Part shown: one piece after another, positions 25,101 to 37,899 of the stretch
Numbering within the stretch: position 1 is the first letter of the stretch
Layout of the letters: each line of letters opens with the position of its first letter
NCBI GenBank assembly: GCA_008638375.1
Contig: CM018043.1
Span: 57,103,010 to 57,167,009 of the forward strand
Direction of reading: 5' to 3'
From: Nyssa sinensis
Taxonomy: Eukaryota; Streptophyta; Magnoliopsida; Cornales; Nyssaceae
DNA: 64,000 bases
The notes under the pieces: model-generated
What the model was told of the DNA's origin: nothing
Databases searched by the model: none
The model's input: the letters and a program-made list of their open reading frames with translations, nothing else
Program-made: the position numbers and the translations under genes

Positions 25101-26264
25101 GCATATGAGGCTTAGAGAGACTGATTAGATGTTCACATTCTTCCTTGGACTGCACAACAAAAATGAAAAGAAAATTCAATATTTGGTCACTTTAGACAAC
25201 ATCAAACTGAGGCCTAGGGCCCACATGAAATACTTAGAAAACATAAAACCCTAGCATCCTATTCTTCAGCCCACGATAATACACACACACACAAACTCAA
25301 CTGATAACAATAACTGGTCTGTGTGGTTAACACATAAAACAGAGTATTGTAACAAACTTTGACAATAGAGCATGAGAGATTCAAAGATGGTACCAAAGCA
25401 TGGATCGAAAATCCCACAGAAATTAAAGTCTAAATTCTTAGGCACTTGAGGTTCCATTTGTCCTCAGATGTAGATCCTAACGTTAGATCATCTACGAGGT
25501 CAAAAGTTTTCCATGTACATTTGTATGCAATGCACTCTTGTCCTAGCACCAATGTTAATGTGCATTCAAAACTATATGCTTCACAACCAAGTGCTCCATC
25601 AGTGGATGTTTTTCTTTTTATTCGACCCAAAATATACTAAACAAGGTTCCCAGTGTATCTTATCCAACAAGATATAGATTGTTCACCGGATCTGAATGAT
25701 ATTCGGGAACTCAAATTATCCAAAATTTAAAAAAAAAAAAAAAATGCAAATACTATTCCAACAAATACACTACACTTAAGTGCATTAATAACACATATAA
25801 CCAATCAACCATTGAGGCATAACTTACGACAACAGTTCATTGAACAAATAGAAACATTTAAACCAAAAAAAAAAAAAACTTACCAAGAAATTATGATATA
25901 TGGAGGCTCTTGGCTCCCAAGAGATCACTTCAACCCACTGATCTCTCCGGTCATCTCCATCACTCCTGCAACAAAATTTCCCCCAAATCAAGGAGAGTAA
26001 AACCAGATCACAATCGAATTGGACAAGATTATTAAAAAAAATTATAACTCGGTTCAACGCACCATACCTCCCCACAGTTTTGTGAACGATTGAGCTGATA
26101 TCATTCGCTTTCAGAGAATCACCAGAACTGCTCGAAATCCAGAGGATTCTGAGAGCTAGAAGAGTGAGAATAAAAAACGAGAACATGATCAGCATAGAAA
26201 AAACAATCGTAGACGGAGACGATTTCCGAGACGCAAAGCGCGAGTGCCTCGATTTCACCACCAT
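22122..26264 (-). CDS. P4H: Prolyl 4-hydroxylase (2-oxoglutarate/Fe(II) dioxygenase), 7 exons
   Basis: Hydroxylates peptidyl proline in secretory-pathway proteins such as extensins and arabinogalactan proteins, using Fe(II), 2-oxoglutarate and O2. Exons (minus): 26264-26068, 25965-25884, 25149-25052, 24919-24822, 23006-22877, 22782-22595, 22195-22122. They sum to 288 codons plus stop, the normal length for plant P4Hs. A short basic N-terminal tail precedes one hydrophobic segment (about residues 21-43), which suggests a type II ER/Golgi anchor. The catalytic domain has H178 and D180 (YDPHFDYF), distal H264 (SSLHGACP) and K274 (KGDKW), the expected iron and 2-oxoglutarate ligands. [13 protein letters not shown] and [13 protein letters not shown] are family signatures. 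The start at 26264 was chosen because the frame upstream is repetitive leader sequence and [10 protein letters not shown] resembles P4H N termini. Intact. Confidence 0.95.
23100..23450. mobile_element. Foldback MITE in P4H intron 4
   Basis: Begins GAAGCACAGACACTCTAATT, with GTGTTCGTATCGGACACTAA inside. The right end TGTCCGTATCCATGCTTC reads GAAGCATGGATACGGACA on the other strand. Terminal inverted repeats and a CGGACAC-rich left arm are typical of a common non-autonomous plant element. Target duplication not clear. Confidence 0.55.
24050..24547 (+). repeat. 249-bp tandem duplication in P4H intron 4
   Basis: Two near-identical 249-bp copies (24050-24298 and 24299-24547) begin ATTTATGGATTAGGTGATCA. 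They differ at only a few positions, so the duplication is recent. Plus-strand open frames in both copies are not recognised as a protein. Confidence 0.9.
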
Positions 26265-26354
26265 TGTTGTTGAAGGTTCGACCAAAAATTCTTCGGTATC
26301 AATCCAATATAAATCCCTAGTTTCCGAAGAAGAACAAGATCTGAAGACTCGGTG

Positions 26355-26575
26355 AGAGAGAAGAAAGAATTGAGCGCTCCTTTTAAATTCCCTTCTCCGA
26401 GTCTCGCAGTGTCTGTGTGTATGAGAGATACGGTGGGCTTCCCTCGCAAAATCCATTGTTTGTCTCTTGGCGACGACTTCCCGAGAGACAGAAAGAATTG
26501 AACGCTATCTGTGTGTTTAGACTTTAGAGATACGGTGGGCTTCCCTCGCAAAAACCATTGTCTGTGTTTGAATTC
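26355..26575 (-). repeat. Tandem duplication of the P4H leader/promoter segment
   Basis: AGAAAGAATTGA.CGCT, then GAGATACGGTGGGCTTCCCT and CGCAAAA.CCATTGT, occur twice (about 26359-26458 and 26487-26562) just upstream of the P4H start codon. The duplicated block probably lies in the 5' UTR or core promoter. Confidence 0.75.
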
Positions 26576-28937
26576 TGCCTCTTTTTTTCCAGACTTTTTT
26601 CTTTGCAGTATTGTCCCTGTACTTGCTAAATTTTAATAGCAACCCCTTGTAAGAATGTCACCGAACCTTCGTCTTAATACTAATATTCAAAGGAAGGACA
26701 CAGTCTAAAACACCCAAAATAGATCGCAGAAAAGAAGATTCCACAACCAACTGGGCTAGTTAAATTGCAATAGTGTCCTTTTCATTGAAAGGATGTGATG
26801 GGTTCGTGTCTTAATTTTTTTTTAAAATTAATTTAAATATTTTAAAAAAATTTATTGTTATTAAATTATTAAATAATATATTCTTTTATAATTATATTAT
26901 TCAGTAAAATTATATTATTAAATAATATATTCTTCTATAATTAAGTAAAATTGATTGATTAGTTATAATATCTCATATTTATATTTTAAAAAAAAGCTAG
27001 CATTTTTTTATTTTTTAAAAAAAAGTCAAATGTTGCCAAAAAAAAAAGAAGAATCCAAATGCATGAGGCTCATGGGGAGTTGGTAATCTTTTACATGGCA
27101 AGATTGGGGTCTTGAAATTAGAGGAGTAGTTTTATTTGAGAGTCCAATGAATAAGTCAACTAGATACAATAGTATATTAATCGTGTAATTTATTGTAAGT
27201 ACATAGATAATTTTCATATTGTCCCGATGTATTAAATTTGGTTGTAAACAGTTATTTGAGTAAATGAATAGTTTTTTACAATTTTAGGTAAAAATAGATT
27301 TGATATGAATTTGAATAAATTATTAGAGCATTGTTTTTGATATTTTTATTCGAATTTAAATTTTAAAAATTTGGTTAACCATTTGAGATATTTTAAAACA
27401 AATGAAAAATATTGATTTTAAGAACACTATTTGACACAATAGGAAGATTGTTCCATTGTGATATGAAAGTCATGGATTTGAGATGTGAAAACAATATTTT
27501 TGTTTGTAAAAACAAGACTGCGTACATTTAACTATTTTCATATTTTGTAGTAGCTGGAAACCTCATGCACTTGAGGGCAGAACCAAGAAAAAAAAAATTA
27601 GACAAGCTAAACAAAAATTAAGAAAAATTTAATGAAAATTTTGGGGTAGATTAAAATTTTGAGATGAATAATGAAAGAAATGATGGGTAAATATTGGATT
27701 TGGCCAAAATTCTAGAGGGTGGCATAAAATTTTGGGCGAGAAATGATGGATAAAAATCAGATTGGGCCAAAATTTTGAGATAGAATCGTTTGAAAATGAT
27801 CAAAATTTTATATATATAAATTTTTTTCAGAGTGTGGGAGGGTTATTGTCCACCGAACCTAATAGAGGTTCCGTCGTGCACTAGGCTAGCCCCTTTCTAT
27901 TTAAGTTGTCTATCAATTTTTTAGTAGATTTAAATTTTGTTTGAGTTGAATTTAGTATCATATCAATCAGTGTCAAGCTCGAATAAAAGAGGGAGGAGAG
28001 TTGCGTTAAGTATATGACAATCAATGTCAAATCTTGTCGGAACCCATGTCAATATGAATAAATTTTTTAGTTGATTTGGAGCTTAACAAGTTGAGGGTTT
28101 GTACAGAATGGAATTGAGAGCAATGCCTAACCAAGTGAAATAATGCATGAACTGTGCTTGAGATTATATGGTGTTTTATTTTCTTGTTCATGTTCAAATC
28201 TGCACCCTGTTGCAAAAAACATGTCCAGCTTCAATTTTCAACAAAATGCCACAGCTAGAGAGTGTATGAGTGCATACAGTAAAACTTGCATACACTAAAC
28301 CATACCATTCCCAAAAAGTGGCTGTAAACCAACAATATTCCAATCCCAATCTGAGAGGCCATTTCCAAAGTCTCAAAAGAACATAAAAAATACCACCCAA
28401 CATGGGCTGAAAAGCAATAGTATTCCAATCCCAAACTGATATGCCATTTCCAAAGTCTGACAAGAACACAAGAATAACACCCAGAACATCCAAATCATGC
28501 CCAGCAAATAAAGCTTCCATGGTATCAAGTTGGAGCAGCTCAAATTACCTAAAAAATGCCAAATGAGGTAGTTGGTGGGGGAGGTGCCTTGTAGTTACAA
28601 AAATTGGGAATATAAGTGGTGGTTTGGCGTTTGGGTGTATCCATGGACTCAATGGCTGGCTGATTCAAATAAGCATACTTGCTCTTTGTCCACCTGCATA
28701 TGTTAAATTGAAAAGCCTCTGTTTATAACATTGCCTCATTGCCATCAGCATTATAAACTAATTTGTCTGGATTCAATATAAAAAACATAGCTTCATTTCT
28801 TCCATTCATCAGGAGTATTAGAAATTGAAGAATTCTTACTAACCAGTCCTTAATTCCTACGCGCAATTCTTTGTCAGTTCTCATCTTTTTGGCCCGAGGA
28901 GTTGGAGTTGGCGTTGCCATTGTTCTCCTTACTGTCA
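26576..28937. other. Intergenic, no gene seen
   Basis: AT-rich. A 46-bp AT repeat (TTAAATAATATATTCTT at about 26868 and 26918) is visible, and related blocks ATTTTGGG..GA.TAATGA occur near 27640-27760. No coding region recognised. Confidence 0.5.
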
Positions 28938-29728
28938 TCAGTCCTCTTTCAAGGACTCTACAAAGCGCTTGTAGTCATCCTCCTACACGCGATACAGATT
29001 CAGTATGTTAGTTAAATGCAAGAGAATTCATATGTTGAAAGTGTTTCGATTTAGTTTGAGATTTGTCAGTTGCATTTGTTCTGCGTAGAACTGATAAAAT
29101 CAAATAATAAATCGATATAAAACAAACACAAAATAAAACTAAACACACTAGAAGACACGGGATATTCATGGTTCGGTATGATAGTTACATTTACTAGTAA
29201 CGATGATTAATTCACTATGTATTGAAAAAATTACAAGAGAAAAAACGTACAGATGATTAAATAATTCTAATTCTCTTAAGTCAGAATCTTAAAATAATAT
29301 ATTTATATATACGGGTTATAACATAAGATATGAAAATGGTCAAAATATCGAAGACAATAAAAAAAAAAAAAGTTCAAAATGTTTTCCTTCATCAAACAGT
29401 CTCCCGTGATCAAATGTAGCATAATTAATATGAAAAACTGAAGAGCAATAGCACTTAGAATTTAAACTACCCAATGAAAATCTTTATGTAAAGGAAAAAT
29501 TAAAAATTATTTCCTGAAAAATAATTTCTTCCTGCCACAAATCAGTGGAAGCTTGAATACTAAAAGTGTTTTTGATTGAATGGTGGTTGCATCACCCACA
29601 AGTTGACCAGCTAGGTGACTGGTAGATCTTATTGAACCAGAGTCAACATCAGTATAATAAGTTAGAGGATCACCTACTTTCATTTGAGTTATTTGAATTC
29701 TATCATTTCAAAATAAGATAATTTAATT

Positions 29729-29763
<35 letters not shown>

Positions 29764-31924
29764 ATGTGTCTGTGTTATTTGAATTCTATTATTTAAAAAT
29801 AATATAATTAAATTTATATATATATATATATATATATATCACTACCACATCACTTTGTATGAAATTCTATTGGTCCAACATTTGTCTTTGTCTATATTCC
29901 TAAACATCCAAGAATTTGCATACAAAATTTCATATTCCCAACTTGATTTCTTTATTATTTTAATTCCTAAACATCTCTGTTTGGTTTGTAAATTTAATGA
30001 GGAAAAAAATTATTTTTCTTATTTAATTGCAATGAAAAAAACAAATGATAAAGAAAATATAAGACTAAACGGAGGAGTTTTTTTAATTTTACCTATTATT
30101 TTCCTTTTCTTTTTTCTAGATTTTTCCCATTTTTTCAAAATAAATAACTTCTAATTTTGTTTAAGTAGAAAAAAAAAAAAAAAAAAGAAAAAGAAGAGTT
30201 CACTCTCTATTCCGTGAATCAAGTATACCCTTTTTTAAAAGAAAAATGGAATTTCTTGTCACAAGCCACAAACTTGATTGGGTTGAAAATCAGGGCTTTA
30301 TTTTTTTTTTTCAAAAAAAATAAACATACTAAGATTCATTGGAACTATTAAATCTTGCAATTAGAAAGCTGCATTGGTGATTAGAAAGTTACATTTGACA
30401 TGTTTTGTCTTTTTATTTAATTTTTTTCAAAAAAGTTATAATAAATGATGCTATCGGATAAACTAATTTGGTACAGTAATCTAGTGTACGTAACACTACT
30501 CTTATCATAATAGCTTTTTATTTGGCAAAAGTTACCTTGAACCACAACTAATATGATCGTAGAACGAGTTGTGCTATTTGAACTCGATTCGTGATCGGTT
30601 TAGTTATAAGTTCGTTCAATATCGACTCGTAAAATAAACAAGTCTAAGCTTAAACATATTTGAGGCTCTTTAATTTTTAAACTCGGCTCGTATTATATAA
30701 AAAAAAAAAAAACATACTAAGGTTCATTGGAACTATTAAATCTTGCAATTAGAAAGCTACATTGGCTATTAGAAAGTTACATTTGACATGTTTTGTCTTT
30801 TTATTTAATTTTTTTCAAAAAAAGTTATAATAGATGATGCTATCGGATAAACTAATTTGGTACAGTAATCTAGTGTACATTAATCTTATCCTAATAGCTT
30901 TTTATATGGCAAAAGTTACCTTAAACCACTACTAATACGGTCGTAAAATGAGTTGTGTTATTCGAACTCGATTCGTGATCGGTTTAGTTATAGGTTCGTT
31001 CAATATTGACTCGTAAAATAAACAAATTTAAGCTTAAACATATTTGAGGCTCTTCAATTTTTAAACTCGGCTCGTATTATATAAAAAATCAAACTACTTG
31101 AGTTCAACTTACAATTGATTAGATGATATATCGACTTCAAAAATTAACAAACCGAACTTGAAAATAATTTCAAACTCGTTTATTTTAACGAGTCAAACTT
31201 AAACAATTCACTATTTGGCTCAAGTCAACTCAACTCATTTACATACCTAATTACTAAAGGGGGAGAAAATCTTGGCATTGTTGAAATAGCCTGATTCACA
31301 CATCAAAGCTAAGCACAATTGATTTTGGCAGTTCAATTTCAATAGAGGAGGTGTTATTCGCACTCCCCATATTGCTAAGGACTCCACATTAATACAATAA
31401 GATTTCTAAATTATCTTTACATACTTGTAAACTCGTCTTTGATCAAGAATAATTTCATAATTTTACCCTTTGTTTGTGGAGGGTGAATAGCCTCGGCCTT
31501 CAAGAAGAAAAGCTAATTAGATTGAATTTGAAGGTGTTAAATAGTCAATCTAGCTAAAAACATAAAAGCATTTGTACCAGAAACTTGTGATCTGATTCTG
31601 TCAAAAAAGGGTAGATTGAAGTTTGGTAATCTAATGAAAGTTGTGTTACAGAAATTGGTTGTCATTAAACCTTACCGAGAGTTTCCGTGCTCTGATGCGA
31701 GCTGCAGCCTTGATAGCAGCAAGAAGGTGATCTTCCTCCTCCATGCGCTTCTGCCTCCAGAACTTAGCAATCTCCTGATTCGTCACACTCGCCGTTATTA
31801 TTGTCTTAGCTGCTGCTCTTGTTGCAACCCAGAACCGGGGCGGCAGTGGAGGTGGCGGCGGCGGAGTACCCCGTTGTAATTTTGCACAATCACCTTCAGC
31901 TTCTGCTGCCGCGGTTTGCTTCAT
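28938..31924 (-). CDS. Small plant protein of unknown function, 97 aa, 2 exons
   Basis: Exon 1 (31924-31676, 83 codons) ends in a good donor (CTCTCG|GTAAGG). Exon 2 (28982-28938) follows an acceptor TGTAG and encodes only EDDYKRFVESLKED plus stop. The protein has a Pro-rich stretch (GTPPPPPPLPP, about residues 20-30) and a basic helical part (IAKFWRQKR, then EEEDHLLAAIKAAARIRARK) that runs into the EDDYKRF tail. I recall similar small uncharacterised plant proteins with this IAKFWRQ..EEEDHLLAAIKAAARIRAR...EEDY.RF pattern, but no function is known to me. No signal peptide or membrane segment. The intron is about 2.7 kb and repeat-filled. The second exon is assigned by phase and family resemblance. 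Confidence 0.75.
29722..29840. repeat. Duplicated AT/TG microsatellite block
   Basis: ATTTGAATTCTAT.ATTT followed by (AT)n occurs twice (about 29690 and 29779), with (TG)n after the first copy. It lies in the intron of the 97-aa gene. Confidence 0.75.
30300..31090 (+). repeat. 388-bp tandem duplication in the intron of the 97-aa gene
   Basis: AACATACTAAGRTTCATTGG and all following sequence to ACTCGGCTCGTATTATATAA occur twice at a 388-bp spacing (30323 and 30711), with few differences. The unit contains ACTCG-rich non-coding sequence of the kind found in dispersed plant repeats. Confidence 0.85.
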
Positions 31925-34900
31925 CTTCAGAAACCTTCAACCAACTTCGCTTTGCTAAGGTTGATTAGTAGTAGAAGTGAGAGACTAGAAAATGAGAGGA
32001 CATATAAAGATCAAAGTCATGGAGATCTACATTCATCGCCAAATGCCAGTCATATGGAGCTACTAATCCAACCTAACTTTCAAAGATGACTTATGGTTTG
32101 GACCTCCAGTACTAGCTATATATTGCATCGATTTTTATAAGGTCAAAGTACTTACATATCAACATGCTCGAGGTCTCTTGCATGTGAAGCGTGAAAGACA
32201 GAGGGAAATCTGACTGGTAGATGCAAGTCTGAATCCCATGTCATAATCAGGAGAGGAAGGTAATGGATATTGTTACCAACCAATATTGCAGGAACTCCTA
32301 GAAGATCAAGCCCAAAGAGTCCTTCGAACTCATGGCTACCACCAAATCCTTTTCTTCAGTCACATCTCCTAAATGACCCGGTGGGCCAATGTATGATAGA
32401 GAACAGCCTTCCGAGTTTCTGTCAAAATTTTGTTGTATCACTTTGAGTCCTACGTCGAATAGGAATCAAGAATTAGTGTCGCTTACAAGTTTCAGTCTGC
32501 TCTCTTCCTTGTACAAGTCTTTTTTCTCCCTGGAAGAACAAAGCCGTGCAGGCTCGGCCCAAAGCAAATAATATTGTGCACGGAAACCTATTGTATGCGG
32601 AAAAGTGCAGCTTCAGTTTGGCACCGTTTGTGAGAACGCTTGGGCCACATGTCTCGTTCCTGTGCACCACCAGTCCCGACTAGGGGGAGTAGCTGTTGTG
32701 CCACTTTAAATCTCACATCAAATATATAAGCCACAGGTTGTTCTCTTCCTTACACAAGGCCTTTTCTCCCTAAAAGAACAAAGTCGTGCCATGCGAGCCC
32801 AAGCCCAAAGCAGACAATATTATGCACTATAACCTACTGTGTGCGAAAAAGTGTAGCATCAATTTTCGTCAAAACTTGAATTACAGTTCATAAGGATTCT
32901 GACAGAGGTTGTATAAAATGGTTCTGAAATTAATTATCTTTCACTCTATTACCATATTTAATCTTCGACCTGCTCTGTCTAACCATAAGACGTGGAAGGA
33001 TATCCCAATAAATGGAGAAATGCTACTTTTGCCATGACTGACAAATAAATTTTGAGTTAGAATTAGAAAGAGTCTGTCAAAAGCCAAAGTGTTTCAAGTT
33101 TTTATTTCAGTCTAGAAACAGCAGATAATCGGTTCATGAAATACTCCAATAGCCAAACCAGGTAGTTTCAACATTCAGTGTGTGACCACCAATGTGGCCA
33201 GTTGATTAAAGCAAGAGCCATATAATTCAGTCTCAAATCTTAACACCACATGAATATATGAAACCTTGCTAAAAAGATAAATAACCAAAAATATTATATA
33301 ACCCCTCGTACTCCCAAAATATGAAATATAACAAATGAAAAGCTACAAAATTTGCACAAGCTTGAGCAATCTCCAATTCCCATAAACTGGTTAGAATCAG
33401 ACTAGAGCATATTCAATTCCCAGGTGGATAACATCTCTGAAGTTGGATAGTCTGAAACTATGGACTTTCCATAACACTAAAAAGAGGAGTTGTGGTAATT
33501 CACAATAGGCGCCACAAAATTCACAAATTTATGTAAGCTTTTGTAGTAAAGTTCCACTAACAAGTGGGAAATGAATTTGAAAGTATCCAGCTCCTGTCAT
33601 CTCGGTTACAAACCTCTTGACGAGTTCAGTCTCCGATGTTTTGCAAGTGGGAAAATGGTTTTGGAGATGCCCTGCATCCACCCACATCCCACATGTTCTA
33701 TAACACAGTTATGGAGGCTCTTCACACAGCCCACCACAAATTTTTCTGTAAACTTTGAAGATCCACCTTCACAGGAAAGATGAATGTGAAAGGATCCAGC
33801 TTTTTTGTCTTCTATGCAGACCTTCTGACTAATTCAGTCCGGTTTTCTGCAACTAAGAAGATGATTTTTGGACATGTCCTTGTATTCACCCACATCCTTT
33901 CAACAAGATGAATTTATGACCCACTTACCTGAAAAAGAATATTTACTTGCCGGAAAAAAAAAAACATGAATTTATGACTTTCCATAAGACAAAAAGAGTG
34001 TGGTGGTTCTTCACACAAGCCAGCACAAATTTTTCTATAGACTTTGAAGTTCCACTTCCACCTAAGGAAGATGAACGTGATAGTATCCAGTTCTTTCACC
34101 TTCTATGCAAACCTCATGACAAGTTCAATCTACAGTTTTCTGCAACTAGCAAAACTATTACCTGGAGAAGTGCCTTTCATTGCCAATAGTTCTACAATGG
34201 ACTTTGAAAATATCAGGGTAGATATAAATTCTCAAAAAGCAAAGCTTTCTATTTATTTATTTTCTCCAACATGTCCAAACTCCAAAGTGGAATGACATTT
34301 TATAATCATTAACCAGACTAAAGGATTAGACAGTGATGAAAAAATTCCACTTATCTGCCAGAAACCCTGCTCTATACTTCTTCAGTAACCAAGCACAGAA
34401 GCCTATCAAAGAAGTACCATAAGAATCTTAAAACACAAGAACCTACAAATAACAACAGAATTATACCAACAAATATAACAAAATAACACAAAGAGCAGGC
34501 CCCAGTCTTAGTAACTGTCTTAGTTCTTGACTTCTTAACTCCTCTGCTCTCCAATCACACCCAAAAAATGAAGACAAAAACAGATAAAACAAAATGGGCT
34601 TTCTTAAATTACACCTGACAAAGTAGATTATCTACTTTTCGCAAGCAGCCTTCAATTCCACATTCTTCCCTGCTCTTTTAAAATTCTACTTATTTATATT
34701 TTGCAATTCCCAAAAAAGGAACAAAACACTAGTTATTATTCTAATTGCACAAAGCTCAAACTTTAATTCCTTTAGAAGAATGAATGAAACTTCCAGAAAT
34801 TCCAGTTCTCCCTATTGCTTGCACTTCCTGGATCAATTCCAGTTCTTCCCATAGCTGTGCATTTCCAGGATCTTCATACCTTTCAGTCCCAAGCAAATAA

Positions 34901-36627
34901 CATGGAAAAAGTACCTAAAAAATCTTAGAAGTGGAATGAAACATCTGCTGTGGTAAGGAAGCCATTAATAATATTCCAATAATTTTATTTTTATTTTTTA
35001 GGTAAATATAAATATTCTAAGAAGGCTTACTTTCAGTTAGAAAGTGAAACTACATAGCAAGCAAGTGGGTTTTTTTGTATCAAACCTTCTGAACTCAAAT
35101 TTATCTAAAGGGGTTTCAAGACACCATTTTATCAAGTGAAATTGGAGTAAACTAGCCTAACCAGGCTTAGCAATCGAATAAATTTGTTAAATACCCCAGA
35201 GGATTTTAAACACCATTGCTGCTCTTTTGCCATTCTTGAGAGTATTAAAAATTAAAGAACCTCCACATTAGCATTTTAAGGGTACCTAGGAAAAGCAAGA
35301 AAATCAATATATTTGTATTTTGCATTAAAGAAAAATTAAATAAAAAAGAAAGAAAGAAAACAAAAAAAAATAAAATGAAGGCATGATCTTGACAATGAGC
35401 CAATGGCAATGGTAGTATCTGGCTAGCAGCAGTGGCAATGATGACAATCATGGAGTGGTAATGAGAATATGATGCGGTCTGTTGATAAAAAGCGATGGTA
35501 AGGAGGTCGTGGTGATGGAGTTCTAGAATTAGTGGTGTCAAAAACATTTGTGACAGTTTCTGATGGAGGAGATAATGTTTAAAGTCCTAATGAGATAATG
35601 ATTCTGTAATGGTGTTTGGCCATAGAGGCACTGATAATGGCAGTTGAAATGTTTGTGGAAGAGGAAGCAGTTGTGGTGGTGGTGCACCAATTATGAAAGG
35701 AAAAAGAAATATAGTTTGGTCCAAGTCTCCAACTAAAAGGCATTGCTTCAAAAAAGTATTTGACAATCCAAATTTTGTTGCTTTTGTTGCTACATTACAA
35801 GAAAAGCATTTCCAAACAACAAACAAATCAAGTTTTCATTTGAACCACATACTTAACAAAAGGGGATGGACAAACAAAACAGCTCTAAAAATTATAGATG
35901 TTAACTATCTTCTGGTTTGATGGGCATACCTACACAAGAAAGGGGGAGGGGGAAGCATCGGGAGGCATTAATTGAAATAAATTATAAAGAAAATAAACAT
36001 ATCAATTCCCCCACCCCAAAACACCCAAATATATGTGTGTGTGTGTGTGAGTGTGTGTGTGTTGTGCATTTATTTGGCCATTCCATGGAAATTCTTTTTA
36101 TACACAGCATTTGAACATACAAATCCACTATGCAAAATTAGAGGAACAGTATTAGAATTTCATGAAATGCTACCATTTCAAATGTCAATATATTAATCAG
36201 TTATACAACTTGGGATCAGTTTTATAATTTCATAAATAAATCTTCCCTCTCGTTTGTGGTGATGGTCGCAATATTCTACATAACTCCCATTCACATGAAA
36301 TGGAAACGCGCGTGATTCTACATAACATCATCAGATAAATCAATTTGCATAAGAATTCCAAGTGAGCAACACTAATCGCCTTCATATTATCCAACAATCA
36401 AAATTTATCAACAACCTTAACCAGAAAAGGGGCTATTTTTATTCAATTAAAGTTTATAATTACATGAAGAACCAAGCAATCACAACAGTAAAATAGAATT
36501 CTCTGTCCATGTATATCTACATAGAGCATACAACAAGGAACAAAAATTCAAAACCCCATTAACCCTAATTATTCCCACAAAACCCACCCCAACAGAAAAG
36601 ACCAATTGAAGTAAACCAAAATCTTTT
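31925..36627. other. Intergenic, repeat remnants, no gene seen
   Basis: At 32440-32870 a block (CTCTTCCTTRYACAAG, AGAACAAAG.CGTGC, CCCAAAGCA.A) occurs twice and belongs to a dispersed non-coding plant repeat type. A TG microsatellite lies at 36033-36062. Other open frames are short and unrecognised. Confidence 0.5.
33560..34195 (+). repeat. Three diverged copies of a repeat of about 200-285 bp
   Basis: The motifs CACAAATTTTTCTRTARACT, GGAAGATGAA.GTGA.AG.AT, CCAGYTCYT or CCAGCTTTT, CTATGCARACC and TTTTCTGCAACTA recur at about 33570, 33785 and 34025-34160. Spacing and identity are irregular, which suggests an old tandem array. Confidence 0.5.
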
Positions 36628-37008
36628 TTAAGTTTCAGAAGAAATTCGAAGAGCCTTGGTCTTGAACCTGTACCTCGGAGCTCTAGGAATGACCTGACTT
36701 GGGCCTAAATGGAACTGACCAGGACTGTTTGTGAGAGGCGGACCATCATCGTACACATAACCCACTTGACGCCCACAGCTGTTGCACTTGATCTGGGTCC
36801 TCTTCCTTTGGATTCCCCAGTAATTCACAGTCTCGAAGAAAGGTCTGATCTTGTCCTCTTTCTCGAATTTGAACTTGGCAGTGTCGATCATAGAAAAAGA
36901 GAGAGTGCCTTTATTGCCGGCCTCGAAGTAGAAATCCGGCGGGAAGAGGTGGTTGGTGTGAAGGTTCAGGTTGGTTCCGCACTCCGTACAGCTATAGATC
37001 GAAGCCAT
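36628..37008 (-). CDS. Plant CxxC protein, At4g08330-like, 126 aa
   Basis: Single-exon gene. The start MASIYSCTEC is preferred over an in-frame Met four codons upstream because it matches the family N terminus. Two CxxC pairs (C7/C10 and C75/C78, the latter in IKCNSCGRQVGYVYDD) probably bind one zinc ion. A central part (PPDFYFEAGNKGTLSFS, then FFETVNYWGIQRKRTQI) is conserved in plants. The C-terminal tail is basic (PRAPRYRFKTKALR). Arabidopsis At4g08330 is annotated as an uncharacterised chloroplastic protein; I see no clear transit peptide here, so its location is unresolved. No function is assigned. Intact, of normal length. Confidence 0.88.
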   Translation of the reverse strand: MASIYSCTECGTNLNLHTNHLFPPDFYFEAGNKGTLSFSMIDTAKFKFEKEDKIRPFFETVNYWGIQRKRTQIKCNSCGRQVGYVYDDGPPLTNSPGQFHLGPSQVIPRAPRYRFKTKALRISSET

Positions 37009-37890
37009 TGTTGAACGCAAAAGGATAGAAAGGGGTCTGATAAAGATATTGGAAGCGGCTAGGAAGTCAATGGAAGGCGTTTCAAAAGCGTGTTACCGAC
37101 TTACCGTCAAGGTTAAGGCATTGAAATTTCAATCAGCAGAGAGAGAGAGAGTACAAATTTTAAAATGATTGGAAAACTTTTGAATACGTATTCTTGCGGG
37201 TTCTGCATTTGAATGTGCCCTTTAATAATATTTTATGATATATATTAAAAAATATTAATTATATTATATATAATATGATAATTTATATTTTTAATAATTT
37301 TTTATTATATATATTATATCTCACTAAAAATATTGAGTCATATTATACATAATAAGATATTATTAGATTGATATATACCACCTTATTATACATCCCGGTC
37401 AATAATTTTTTTAATTAATGTGTCAATATATTATTTTAATGATATTTTGTATCACATGTAATTATGACCCACGTTTTATAGTGAGATATAATATATTTAA
37501 GATATTAAAAAAGAGTGTAGTGATATGGCCGTACTATGTTATTGTCAGTGTGTTGTATACACTTTTATAAATTCATGTGAGTTCCATTACAATGCTCACA
37601 TCATAATAACAGTAGTATATTATTACTGTATCACTAAACTTTTTCAATAAATATTGTCATTCTAATATGTATAACCCTTGGAAAAAGGATAAATTACCAC
37701 GTAGTACACTAAATAACTTAAAAAGATTTTCATTTCTAACCATTAATAAAAGAAAATATAAGACTTTTTATATAATTGATATAAATTTTATTCTTTCTCT
37801 CGTCATCGTATCAACAAAAAAATAAAATGTGTTTAATTCTAAAATAATATTATTATTTATTTCAAATTTTAAGTATCAAATATTGCATTT
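37009..37890. other. Intergenic, promoter side of the At4g08330-like gene
   Basis: A short GA run occurs at 37138-37150. The rest is strongly AT-rich with TATTATATA-type words. No gene seen. Confidence 0.5.
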
Positions 37891-37899
37891 TAAATTATG

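Noticed and set aside
26255..26551. Minus-strand frames upstream of the P4H start suggesting an N-terminal extension
   Set aside because: They arise from the duplicated leader block; the family N terminus begins at [10 protein letters not shown].
29855..30154. Hydrophobic plus-strand frame (99 codons)
   Set aside because: AT-rich phenylalanine/isoleucine/lysine composition inside the intron of the 97-aa gene, with no recognisable domain.
35245..35826. Minus-strand frames with His-rich and Pro/Leu-rich stretches
   Set aside because: Low-complexity sequence without splice sites, start context or family resemblance.
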